Shown piece by piece: positions 17,862 to 26,848 of a stretch of DNA of 64,000 bases. Under the pieces are notes generated by a model, which saw nothing but the letters and a program-made list of their open reading frames with translations, did not search any database and was not told the DNA's origin. Origin of the DNA: Fulvivirga sediminis. GTDB lineage: Bacteria > Bacteroidota > Bacteroidia > Cytophagales > Cyclobacteriaceae. The stretch is taken from positions 546,055-610,054 of the forward strand of contig NZ_JAESIY010000002.1 of the NCBI RefSeq assembly GCF_016757215.1, in the 5' to 3' direction. The position numbers were made by a program, and so were the translations under genes. Position 1 is the first letter of the stretch; each line of letters opens with the position of its first letter.

Positions 17862-20800
17862 TTAAAAATCAATTCCTACACTCAAAGAATAGATCCGGGT
17901 AAGCGGGTAGCGCCCATTATCAAGACCAATTGCCTGATTACCAGCATCTACATTAGCCCCTACATAAGAGCCCACTTCAGGATCATAGCCAGAGTATTTG
18001 GTAAATGTTGCCACATTCTGAGCACTCAAGGTTACGCGAGCGCCACGTACTATTTTCTGCTTTCCTATAATGGAACTAGGTAGGTTATAACTTAGGCTGA
18101 TATTTTTAATTCTTATGTAAGACCCGTCTTCTACGTTTCTGGAAGTGTGCCTGTTGAAGTTATTATTAAGGCTATTCGGATTGATTCTGGCTATATCGGT
18201 GCCTACATTTTCTAATACAGGATTGCCATCAGCATCTGTACCAATCTTAGCATAATCCATAGCATCTAGCAGCAGGTTTCTACTGAGGTTAATATTATTA
18301 GGATCGGTGTTCTCCCTATTTACATAATTATAAATATCATTCCCTTGAACACCAGTAACTAGAACACTCAGCTCCAAGCCCTTGTATGAAAAGGTATTAG
18401 TAATACCTGCAAAAAACTTAGGCCATGGATTACCAATATAAGTTTGATCATAAGTGTCAATTATTCCGTCTGGTGTACCGTCTGGTCCACTGATATCTCT
18501 GTATTTATAATCACCCACCCATATTCCTGATGGATCGATTTTGATTTTATCACCATTATTATCCACTGGTATGGCGCTAGCTTCTATTTCATCTACAGAC
18601 TGAAATATGCCATCTACCACATATCCATAAAATAACCAGGGAGCTTCTCCTACAGTAGCTCGTTGGGTCCAGTCATCCATCCACCAAGATGTTCTGGAAT
18701 AGAAACCTGTAGGAGTGCTTAGGGCAGTAATCTCAGTATTTATATGAGAAACATTAAGGTTAGTTTGCCAGGTAAAGCCATTGTTATCTATGTTCACCGT
18801 ATTTAAAGCAATTGTCCACCCTTTATTTTCCAGCGAACCTAAGTTTACATAAGGGTTAGCAATACTCCCTGTTCCATTCACCCCTAGATAAGATGGATTG
18901 GCTGCCGGCGTTAAAAGGTTATCGGTCTTTTTAATGTAATAATCTAATTCTACTTGTAATCGATTATCAAAAAAAGACACATCTAAGCCAAAATTATTGG
19001 TTTTAGTCTCTTCCCAACGAAGATCAGAATTAGGGTATCTTGCTAAGGCAAAACCTGTACCCCAAGGCGTATTTATGGCATTCAAAGATCCATATATGTA
19101 TCCTCCTCCGCCCTGATTACCGGTAAGGCCGTTTTCATACCTTAACCTCAGGTCATTGATCATGGGCAATTCAAAAAATCGCTCTTCAGACACTCTCCAT
19201 GCCACTGAGAACGAAGGGAAGTAGCCCCACTTATTGTTCTCTCCAAAATTAGAAGAGCCATCAGCCCTAAAGGCGGCCATTAACAAATACCTATCATCAT
19301 AATTATAATTAGCCCTTGCCAGATAAGATTCCATAGCCCAACTACCTTTCCCTCCGCCATTAGAGGCCGTGGCATCATTACCAAGATTAAGATCTATAAT
19401 ATTTTCTACTATAAAATCGGATATACCTGCTGATACATTTTTCCAGTGCGATTTTTGAGCTTCATGACTGGCCATGACATTAATATTGTGTTTACCAATA
19501 ACCTTCACATATTGCAACATCTGGTTCCAGTTCCAATAGGTATTGCTATTAGTATACTCACTCAAATTAGCATAATCCCTCCTTTGTGAGCCAAATTGAT
19601 AGGAAGGCTGAAAATAAGTTACTTCACTATTTTCCCAGTTACTATTTAGGCTACTTTTGAATGTAAGGCCTTTCATTAATGTGAGGGTTACATTAATGCC
19701 TCCTAAAAGTTGCCTTTTTAGTTTATCATTAGTTGTAATATTAGCCAAACCAATAGGATTTGGTAGCACAAATTGTTCTGCAGGGTTATTATCTACATCT
19801 CCACCTCCATACGTACCATCAAAGTTTCTTACTGGTATATTCGGAGAGAGTTGTAAGGCCGTAGATATTATATTTTCCTGGCTGGTGGTAAGTTTTTCAT
19901 TGGTCTGATTATAACTCAGATTAACACCTATTGATAGCCAGTCATTAGCCTGATTATCCAGGTTTAACCGAGATGAATACCTCTCAAAGCCAGAACCTAT
20001 TGCAATACCCTCCTGATTCATATATTCACCAGAGAAATAATATTTGGTCTTATCACTACCTCCGCTCAGGCTAAGCTGGTGCTTATTCATAGTTGCCTTA
20101 TCAAATAAAGCACCTTGCCAATCAGTTCCCTCTCCTAAAATAGATGGATCCAAATACTCCACTGGCACTTCTCCGCCTTCTATTTCATGATATTCGTTCA
20201 CCATCTGAGCATATTGCCTCAAATTCATCACATCTAGAGTTTGAGGTTCGCTTTGAACACTAAACTGGTAGCCATAAGTAATTCTAATATCTCCGGCTTT
20301 ACCTCTTTTGGTAGTAATTACCACTACACCATTTGTAGCTCTAGAGCCATAAAGTGCCGTGGCCGAAGGCCCTTGAAGAATTTCCATAGAGGCAATATCT
20401 GCAGGATTAAGACCTGATAAAGGGTTAGATGAACTTTGAGGGCCTGAGGCCTGCTCAGCTTCTATCTGTACACCATCTATAACATATAAAGGTTGTGTAT
20501 TTCCATTAATAGAACTTACACCTCTAATATTAATAGACATGCCTCCCCCTGGCTGGCCAGAGTTTTGAGTAACGTACACCCCAGCCGCCCGCCCTTGTAT
20601 GGCCTGCTCTATGGTTGTATTTACCGTTTTTTCCATTTGCTCTGCACCTACAGTAGTGTGCGCACTGGTAAGATCTTTTTTTCTGATGGATCCATACCCG
20701 GTAATTACCACCTCTTCCAATTCAGTAATATCATCTGAAAGAGCCGCATTAACCACAGTCCGATTGCCTATAGGAACTTCAATCGTAGCATATCCAATAA

Positions 20801-21017
20801 AAGAAAAGACCAACACTGCATTTTCTGGCACCGCCAGACTATAATTCCCCTGAAAGTCAGTAGTAGTTCCTTTTGTAGTTCCTCTAATGATTACATTTAC
20901 ACCTGGTAAAGACTCGCCGTCTGACTGCGAAGTAACTTTACCATGAATAGTTTTATCCTGAGCCCAGGATGCTCCTATGACACCAAAGCATAGTAGTAGT
21001 AGTAACAGTTTTTTCAT
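17862..21017 (-). CDS. SusC/RagA-family TonB-dependent outer-membrane receptor (first pair)
   Basis: This 1051-residue protein has a signal peptide (about 1-19), a carboxypeptidase-regulatory-like domain (about 22-99), an EEVVITGYGSIRKKD linker, a plug with YVIDGVQI and NPADIASMEILQGPSATALYG, and a long barrel ending in SLSVGIDF. It differs from the second SusC in plug and barrel loops, so the two are not a recent copy. It is the first gene of the operon that runs down to 13379. By family knowledge it carries oligosaccharides released at the cell surface into the periplasm. A palindrome 79 bases upstream marks the promoter region. Confidence 0.95.
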   Translation of the reverse strand: MKKLLLLLLCFGVIGASWAQDKTIHGKVTSQSDGESLPGVNVIIRGTTKGTTTDFQGNYSLAVPENAVLVFSFIGYATIEVPIGNRTVVNAALSDDITELEEVVITGYGSIRKKDLTSAHTTVGAEQMEKTVNTTIEQAIQGRAAGVYVTQNSGQPGGGMSINIRGVSSINGNTQPLYVIDGVQIEAEQASGPQSSSNPLSGLNPADIASMEILQGPSATALYGSRATNGVVVITTKRGKAGDIRITYGYQFSVQSEPQTLDVMNLRQYAQMVNEYHEIEGGEVPVEYLDPSILGEGTDWQGALFDKATMNKHQLSLSGGSDKTKYYFSGEYMNQEGIAIGSGFERYSSRLNLDNQANDWLSIGVNLSYNQTNEKLTTSQENIISTALQLSPNIPVRNFDGTYGGGDVDNNPAEQFVLPNPIGLANITTNDKLKRQLLGGINVTLTLMKGLTFKSSLNSNWENSEVTYFQPSYQFGSQRRDYANLSEYTNSNTYWNWNQMLQYVKVIGKHNINVMASHEAQKSHWKNVSAGISDFIVENIIDLNLGNDATASNGGGKGSWAMESYLARANYNYDDRYLLMAAFRADGSSNFGENNKWGYFPSFSVAWRVSEERFFELPMINDLRLRYENGLTGNQGGGGYIYGSLNAINTPWGTGFALARYPNSDLRWEETKTNNFGLDVSFFDNRLQVELDYYIKKTDNLLTPAANPSYLGVNGTGSIANPYVNLGSLENKGWTIALNTVNIDNNGFTWQTNLNVSHINTEITALSTPTGFYSRTSWWMDDWTQRATVGEAPWLFYGYVVDGIFQSVDEIEASAIPVDNNGDKIKIDPSGIWVGDYKYRDISGPDGTPDGIIDTYDQTYIGNPWPKFFAGITNTFSYKGLELSVLVTGVQGNDIYNYVNRENTDPNNINLSRNLLLDAMDYAKIGTDADGNPVLENVGTDIARINPNSLNNNFNRHTSRNVEDGSYIRIKNISLSYNLPSSIIGKQKIVRGARVTLSAQNVATFTKYSGYDPEVGSYVGANVDAGNQAIGLDNGRYPLTRIYSLSVGIDF

Positions 21018-21493
21018 AGTTAGGTAGGTTTAAATTCACTCAAACCACTCACCACCCACTTATTACAATCTGTTTGAAAATGATAGCAAAAAAACCAAAC
21101 GTTTGCATAAAGAAGTAGATTAATGAGAATATTCAGTGATTTTCATATACTTAATTTATAGCATATAAATAAACATTACCATACTTTGAAATAAATGCCC
21201 TTGCATTATGTTACATCCGTCTCAGTTATACTCAAGAAGAGTTACTGTAGGCTAAATTGAAGATGATTTTCTAAAAAAAACTCTGGTGATTTTTGAAGGC
21301 AAGTGAAAGAAAAGCTCCGTCAATTGTAAAAAATTAAATATAATTTTACGTCGATTCTTTTTAAATATATCATTTCAGTGATAATAAAAAATTCCACAAA
21401 TACAACTATTAATTTCTGAAATTTAAATGCACATTTGAATGACCAAAATCAAAAAATTGATTTGCCGCGTTAACAATAAAAGTTGCTTTAGTT
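21018..21493. other. 476-base intergenic region between the PUL and a small ORF
   Basis: This stretch separates the minus-strand PUL from the plus-strand small ORF and is strongly AT-rich. It holds the palindrome at 21096-21107 and must carry the promoter of the first susC, but I find no clean TTTG/TAnnTTTG pair. No ORF, tRNA or repeat is evident. Confidence 0.6.
21096..21107 (-). promoter_or_regulatory. Palindromic CAAACGTTTGCA motif upstream of first susC
   Basis: This is the same 12-base sequence as at 3519-3530, in the same orientation relative to the downstream susC. It is a candidate operator linking both susC promoters to one regulator, possibly of the LacI family. Confidence 0.5.
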
Positions 21494-21733
21494 ATGCTTC
21501 ATGATTCTGATGTATTTATGAACAAGGTGGAATTAATTATGGAATCTCCTACCGAAAGAAATAAATACAAAGGCCTTGATAATATGAATGATAGACTTGA
21601 TTTCTTAAGAAATCATTTTATCATGAATGAAATGGCCATACGTTTATTTGAACGAAAATATTTGCTTTCAGAGAAAAGCAGAGACGATTTATTGTCTACT
21701 ATTGATGACATTATTAAAAAGTGGGATTCATAA
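21494..21733 (+). CDS. Small hypothetical protein, 79 residues
   Basis: I do not recognise the family. The product is charged and mostly helical in appearance, with a C-terminal half rich in Leu, Lys and Asp and no signal peptide or membrane segment. Internal Met residues at 9 and 16 are alternative starts. The stop codon lies inside the loop of a strong intrinsic terminator, which argues that the frame is expressed as a monocistronic gene. It stands alone between the PUL and a TonB-dependent receptor. It could be a small regulatory or adaptor protein, but nothing in the sequence says so. Confidence 0.55.
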   Translation: MLHDSDVFMNKVELIMESPTERNKYKGLDNMNDRLDFLRNHFIMNEMAIRLFERKYLLSEKSRDDLLSTIDDIIKKWDS

Positions 21734-21748
21734 AGAACCCCACTTTTT
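21716..21748 (+). terminator. Intrinsic terminator of the small ORF
   Basis: A 10-bp perfect stem (AAAAAGTGGG, 21716-21725, with 21739-21748) has a 13-base loop that contains the ORF stop codon; the 3' arm ends in TTTTT. With A-runs on one side and T-runs on the other it could work in both directions. Confidence 0.8.
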
Positions 21749-21886
21749 CATTAACCTTCTTTCTGAATCATTCCCCCGCCATTCGCCCTGCCGAAGTCTC
21801 CAGATTAATTCCTATCTGACCATTTATCATTTTTAGTCAACCAATCAAATTCTCCTTAGTTTTACAAGTAGAACCTATTTAATTTT

Positions 21887-24358
21887 ATGAGAAATATATT
21901 TACATGTATTGCCGTATTTTTTTGCCTCACTGCATTTGCTCAGCAAGGACCTCCTCCGTCTAGCAATCAGCAGATAAAAGGTAAAGTATCCGGTACTTTA
22001 TTAGACGCCACCACAGGATCTCCGTTATCTTTTGCCTCCGTGGTTTTAAGAAACCCCGAAACCAATAAAGATGTAAACGGTACCATTTCCGAAGAGGATG
22101 GCAGTTTCAAACTGAATAATATCCCATCAGGGGATTATAAGCTGTTAATTTCTTTTGTGGGCTACGAAACCATCACTAGAGACGTAAGTCTTACCCCTAA
22201 AACTCCTGATGCCAACTTGGGCAACGTAAAACTAACTGGCTCGTCTACAGAATTAGAAGAAGTAGTAGTAAAAGGGCAAAAGGACCTGATTGAAAACAAA
22301 ATTGATAAAATTGTTTACAATGCAGATCAAGATGTAGCCAATGCGGGAGGAGATGCCTCTCAGGTATTAAGAAGGGCTCCTTTACTTAATGTAGACCTGG
22401 AAGGCAATGTATCCATGCGCGGAAATCAGAATGTTAAAATCCTCATAAATGGTAAACCTTCCAGCATGTTTGCCAGCAATCCTGGCGAAGCTTTAAAAGC
22501 CATCCCATCAGATAATATCAAAAGTGTAGAGGTCATAACCACCCCCTCTGCTAAATACGAAGGTGAAGGCACTGCAGGTATTATTAACATCATTACCAAA
22601 AAAGGAGAGGCGGAAGGCTTCACCGGTAATGTTGATCTCACAGTAGGATCTCGTTTTAATAGAGGATCAGGAAGCATTACTGCAGGCAAAGGCCGATTCG
22701 GCTTTAACGCCAATATTAGCAGCTTTATGCAATGGCCTCAAGAAGGTAACTCTAATTATTATTCGGAAGATTACACCCGTCAGAGAATACAAAAAGAAGA
22801 TGGAACTGATGAATCAAATCGAGGTGGATATTTTGGTAACATCGGAGCATTTTATGACTTCAATGCTTTTCACAGCCTTTCTACGTCATTTAGAGTTAGA
22901 AAATTTGCTTTTGATTCAGACAATGATGTATTGGGTACCATCACCGCACCGAGTATAAATGAACAGTATTTAAGAACTACTGATAGCGAAAATGCTTTCG
23001 GTGGTTTTGAATGGTCGCTTGATTATATCTTCAAGTTCCCCGGCAAAGAAGGTCATGAACTTGCAGCCTCTTATAAGCTTGATAATAACACACAAGATCA
23101 AGACTATAGAATTACTCAAACAGATTTATTAGCGGCTCCAGAAACCTATGATATTAATGAAAAAAACATCAATGATGGGGATAATAATGAGCACGCTTTC
23201 CAACTGGATTACACCAACCCGATAAGCAAGAAGTTTACGCTTGAAGCTGGAGCTAAAGGTATATTAAGAAACTTAACTAGTGATTATAATTACCAAATAT
23301 ACAACAATCAATCTCAGCAGTTTGTAATTCAAGATAACCGTAGCGATTACTTAGATTATAATCAAGATGTTTATGCAGGATACCTCTCTGGTAATCTAAA
23401 ACTAGGAAGCAAGTATGGCATACTAGCTGGGGTTAGATATGAATACACAGAAATATCTGGTAACTTCAGAGATGCCAATGATGATAATTTTGGCAATGAC
23501 TATGACAACTTCTTACCCAACATTACTGTAAGCAGAAAAATAGGCAAAATGAATAGCCTAAAAGCAAGCTTTAGTCGCAGGATCCAAAGGCCAAGCTTGA
23601 GGTATATCAACCCATATGAGCAAATCTCAAACAATAATAACGTTAGCTATGGTAATCCTGAACTGAACCCTGAGCTTACCGATCAATATGAAGTAGGCTA
23701 CAGTGCATTCATAAAAGGCGCCTCGCTCAATGCCAGTGTGTTCTATAAAAGAACTACCGATGTCATAGAAAGCTATCTAACGGTAAACGAAGATGATATT
23801 TATGAAACCACTTACCTTAATATTGGAAAGAACCAATCTTACGGTATCAACTTATTTACCTCTGTGAAGTTCTTTAAAATCTGGACAGTAAGAGGAGGAT
23901 TCAACCTATACACATATGATGCTGAGGGTGTAATTGATGGCGAAACTGTAAGCAACGATGCAGTACTATGGGATGGAAACCTTAACTCTAATATTACTCT
24001 AGGAGATGACTGGATCATTGATATGTTCGGCTTTTATAGACCTAAAAGACAGACCTTACAAGGTTATATGCCTTCCTTTTCCATTTTTAGTATGGGAATC
24101 AAAAAGAAAATATGGGGAGATAGAGGAAGCATAGGAGTGAATGTGACTCAGCCATTCAGTAAATATCAGACTTTCGGTACTGAATTAAAAGGAGACACCT
24201 ACTATCAGACAAGTGAAAACCAGATACCATTCAGATCATTCGGGATTAACTTCAGCTATAAGTTTGGTAAGCTTGACTTCAAACAAAGACAAAGAAGAAG
24301 CAAGATACAGAATAATGACCAAAAACAGGGAGGAGATGCTCAGCAGTCTCAATTCTAA
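21887..24358 (+). CDS. TonB-dependent outer-membrane receptor with carboxypeptidase-like N-domain
   Basis: The 823-residue protein has a signal peptide (about 1-18), a carboxypeptidase-regulatory-like domain (about 29-115, with GSPLSFASVVLRNP and GDYKLLISFVGYETI), a plug domain with VLRRAPLLNVDLEGNVSMRG and VEVITTPSAKYEGEGTAGIINI, and a barrel of the OMP_b-brl_3 type. It lacks the SusC signature VVxGYG and has no susD neighbour, so it is not a PUL transporter. The C-terminus is basic and Gln-rich rather than a typical aromatic barrel end. The family is usually linked to siderophore, metal or peptide uptake; the substrate is unknown here. Confidence 0.9.
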   Translation: MRNIFTCIAVFFCLTAFAQQGPPPSSNQQIKGKVSGTLLDATTGSPLSFASVVLRNPETNKDVNGTISEEDGSFKLNNIPSGDYKLLISFVGYETITRDVSLTPKTPDANLGNVKLTGSSTELEEVVVKGQKDLIENKIDKIVYNADQDVANAGGDASQVLRRAPLLNVDLEGNVSMRGNQNVKILINGKPSSMFASNPGEALKAIPSDNIKSVEVITTPSAKYEGEGTAGIINIITKKGEAEGFTGNVDLTVGSRFNRGSGSITAGKGRFGFNANISSFMQWPQEGNSNYYSEDYTRQRIQKEDGTDESNRGGYFGNIGAFYDFNAFHSLSTSFRVRKFAFDSDNDVLGTITAPSINEQYLRTTDSENAFGGFEWSLDYIFKFPGKEGHELAASYKLDNNTQDQDYRITQTDLLAAPETYDINEKNINDGDNNEHAFQLDYTNPISKKFTLEAGAKGILRNLTSDYNYQIYNNQSQQFVIQDNRSDYLDYNQDVYAGYLSGNLKLGSKYGILAGVRYEYTEISGNFRDANDDNFGNDYDNFLPNITVSRKIGKMNSLKASFSRRIQRPSLRYINPYEQISNNNNVSYGNPELNPELTDQYEVGYSAFIKGASLNASVFYKRTTDVIESYLTVNEDDIYETTYLNIGKNQSYGINLFTSVKFFKIWTVRGGFNLYTYDAEGVIDGETVSNDAVLWDGNLNSNITLGDDWIIDMFGFYRPKRQTLQGYMPSFSIFSMGIKKKIWGDRGSIGVNVTQPFSKYQTFGTELKGDTYYQTSENQIPFRSFGINFSYKFGKLDFKQRQRRSKIQNNDQKQGGDAQQSQF

Positions 24359-24386
24359 AGGTTAGATATAGAAATTTATTAAGAAG

Positions 24387-24417
24387 GCCGTCTTAAGCAT
24401 TTTAAGACGGCTTTTTT
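24387..24417 (+). terminator. Intrinsic terminator of the TonB-dependent receptor gene
   Basis: A 10-bp perfect stem (GCCGTCTTAA, 24387-24396, with 24402-24411) with a 5-base loop is followed by TTTTTT. It lies 28 bases after the stop codon. Confidence 0.9.
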
Positions 24418-24676
24418 ATTTCCTCAGACTCTCTATTCAATTGGAGTTAAAGCTTATTATATCCTATTCATTAACCCTACTTAAAGAGTTAACCTAAACC
24501 TCTATCGGGTGCCCAGAATTCATCAGACTCATTAAGAAGTTTAGATTAAGTAAGCTTTTATTCGTACCTCCGATGGGTTTATTCTCATCACTATATAACA
24601 ATCAAGACCTTATGAACCACCCATAATTCATGTCAACGCTTTACGTATAATAAATTCATTTAAAACTATCAGGCAT

Positions 24677-24716
24677 AAAAAAAGCCCCTGAGGAAAATTC
24701 CTCAGGGGCTTTTTTA
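24677..24716 (-). terminator. Intrinsic terminator of rpsA
   Basis: AGCCCCTGAGGAA (24683-24695) pairs with TTCCTCAGGGGCT (24698-24710), flanked by A-runs and T-runs on the two sides. It lies 25 bases beyond the rpsA stop codon and is symmetrical enough to act on both strands. Confidence 0.9.
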
Positions 24717-24741
24717 TTTTAAAAGATAAACTACTTAAGAA

Positions 24742-26676
24742 TTAGTTCTTCTCTTCAGTGCCTTCGGCATCATCAGATGAAGCTTCTTCGTCAGTTGTTT
24801 TTCCTTCCATTTTATCTTTCAAAGCACTAAGCGCTTCTAAGTCACCTAAAGTAGACTTTTCAGTATCGCTATTTACTTTAGATACTCCGCTAGGTTTAGC
24901 TTTCTTCTTAGGAGCAGCAGTTGTAGTTGCTTTAGGCTTCTCTTCTGTTTGAGAATAAACAGCTCTGTGAGATAATACAATTCTCTTATCATCTTTAGAG
25001 AATTCTAATACTTTAAAGTCTAAAGTTTCGCCGTTTTCAGCTTTAGAACCATCTTCTTTTTGAAGGTTTTTGCTAGCGCAGAATCCTTCAATACCGTAAG
25101 GAAGCTCTAAAGTAGCACCTTTTTCATTCTGTCCAAGTACAGTACACTTGTGAACAGATCCTGGAGTAAATACTGTTTCAAAAGTATCCCAAGGATTTTC
25201 TTCAAGGTGTTTGTGGCTAAGTGCTAATCTTCTGTTATCAACATCTAATTCAAGAACCATTACTTCAAGCTCTTCTCCTACTTTTACGAATTCAGAAGGG
25301 TGCTTGATTTTCTTAGTCCATGATAAGTCAGATACGTGAACAAGGCCGTCGATACCTTCTTCAAGCTCAATGAATAGACCAAAGTTTGTAAGGTTTCTAA
25401 CCACACCTTTGTGCTTAGTACCTACAGCGTATTTAGTCAATACATCTTGCTTAGTCCAAGGATCTTCAGTTAATTGCTTGATACCAAGAGACATTTTTCT
25501 GTCTTCTCTGTCTAGCGTAAGAACTACAGCTTCTAGTTCATCTCCAATGTTAATGAAGTCTTGAGGATTTCTTAAGTGCTGAGACCAAGACATCTCAGAT
25601 ACGTGGATAAGACCTTCAACACCAGGCTGGATTTCTAGGAATGCACCATAATCAGCCACGTTTACAATCTTACCAGTTACTTTAGAACCTACATCAAGCG
25701 TTTCAGGAAGTGAATCCCAAGGATGAGCAGTAAGTTGCTTCATACCAAGAGAAATTCTCTTCTTATCTTCGTCAAAGTCAAGAACTACTACCTTAACTGT
25801 TTCATCAAGGTTAAGTACTTCTTCAGGGTGATTAATTCTACCCCAAGAGATATCAGTAATATGAAGAAGACCATCAACACCACCAAGATCGATGAATACA
25901 CCGAAGTTAGTCATGTTCTTAATAGTACCTTCAAGTACTTGTCCTTTCTCAAGGTTGTTTAGAATTTCAGCTTTTTGCTCTTCAAGATCTTTCTCGATAA
26001 GTACTTTGTGTGATACTACTACGTTATCGTTAGTGTAGTTGATTTTTACAACTTTCACTTCCATAGCTTTATCTACAAATACATCGAAATCTCTGATAGG
26101 CTTCACATCAATTTGAGAACCTGGCAAGAAAGCTTCTACTCCATATATATCAACGATCAAACCACCTTTAGTTCTGCGTTTCACAAAACCTTCGATAACC
26201 AGATCATTTTCATATGCTTTTGTAATATGATCCCATGCTTGAACGATCTTAGCTTTTCTTCTTGAAAGAACTAACTGACCGTTAGCATTTTCCTGCTCTT
26301 CGATGAACACTTCTACTTTGTCACCTACTTTAAGATCAGGAATATCTCTAAATTCAGCAGCAGATACTAAACCGTCTGATTTAAATCCGATGTTAAGGAT
26401 AACATCACGGTCATTCACTCCTACTACAGTTCCTTCTACAAGTTCTTTCTCCTCGATAGTAGTCAATGTATCTTCGTACATTGCTGCCATCTCCTCTTTT
26501 TTCTTCTTAGAGTAACCTTCACCAAATCCTTTGGTTTCGAAAGCTTCCCAATCAAAATCTTCAGGAGAAGTTTGTTCTTGTTTTGGAGCTGATTTTTTGG
26601 GCTGTTCTGCTTTAGCTTCAGTGTTAGCTGCTTGAGCGTTTTCTTCAGCTGCAGTGTTTTTTTCTTCGTTTGCCAT
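24742..26676 (-). CDS. rpsA: 30S ribosomal protein S1
   Basis: The 644-residue protein carries six S1 RNA-binding repeats at roughly 78-145, 155-230, 244-313, 329-400, 416-487 and 503-570, with phrases such as NFGVFIDLGGVDGLLHITDISW. An acidic, Gln/Ala-rich N-terminal extension (about 1-70) and an acidic C-terminal tail rich in Glu and Asp flank them. The protein binds mRNA at the small ribosomal subunit. In Bacteroidota, which lack Shine-Dalgarno signals, its role in start-site selection may differ from that in E. coli. It is a single-gene unit with its own promoter and terminator. Confidence 0.97.
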   Translation of the reverse strand: MANEEKNTAAEENAQAANTEAKAEQPKKSAPKQEQTSPEDFDWEAFETKGFGEGYSKKKKEEMAAMYEDTLTTIEEKELVEGTVVGVNDRDVILNIGFKSDGLVSAAEFRDIPDLKVGDKVEVFIEEQENANGQLVLSRRKAKIVQAWDHITKAYENDLVIEGFVKRRTKGGLIVDIYGVEAFLPGSQIDVKPIRDFDVFVDKAMEVKVVKINYTNDNVVVSHKVLIEKDLEEQKAEILNNLEKGQVLEGTIKNMTNFGVFIDLGGVDGLLHITDISWGRINHPEEVLNLDETVKVVVLDFDEDKKRISLGMKQLTAHPWDSLPETLDVGSKVTGKIVNVADYGAFLEIQPGVEGLIHVSEMSWSQHLRNPQDFINIGDELEAVVLTLDREDRKMSLGIKQLTEDPWTKQDVLTKYAVGTKHKGVVRNLTNFGLFIELEEGIDGLVHVSDLSWTKKIKHPSEFVKVGEELEVMVLELDVDNRRLALSHKHLEENPWDTFETVFTPGSVHKCTVLGQNEKGATLELPYGIEGFCASKNLQKEDGSKAENGETLDFKVLEFSKDDKRIVLSHRAVYSQTEEKPKATTTAAPKKKAKPSGVSKVNSDTEKSTLGDLEALSALKDKMEGKTTDEEASSDDAEGTEEKN

Positions 26677-26791
26677 ATTAAATAAGTTGCTCTACGTTAC
26701 ATGCTACCCCAGAGCAATCAGGCAGCAAATTTAATGGTACATTTTCTCTTTCAATTTTCAATCAAAAGAGGGTGTTCACACGAACGGAGCG

Positions 26792-26799
26792 CAAAGTTA
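26792..26799 (-). promoter_or_regulatory. -7 promoter box (TAACTTTG) for rpsA
   Basis: The minus-strand TAACTTTG matches TAnnTTTG and lies about 115 bases upstream of the rpsA start, implying a leader of about 110 bases. The -33 element is not clear. Confidence 0.5.
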
Positions 26800-26848
26800 A
26801 ATAATTATTTTTAATTATGATAGCATACGAATATTTAAAGATGCCATT

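Larger units (their letters stand above)
24359..24741. other. 383-base intergenic region with two terminators
   Basis: This convergent region between the TonB receptor and rpsA contains one terminator at each end. The roughly 260 bases between them hold no ORF, tRNA or clear repeat that I can see. Confidence 0.6.

Noticed and set aside
1..21017. Calling the locus a complete xyloglucan utilization locus
   Set aside because: Only the GH31 type and SGBP-B-like protein point that way; no endo-xyloglucanase, GH2, GH3 or fucosidase is present in the window.
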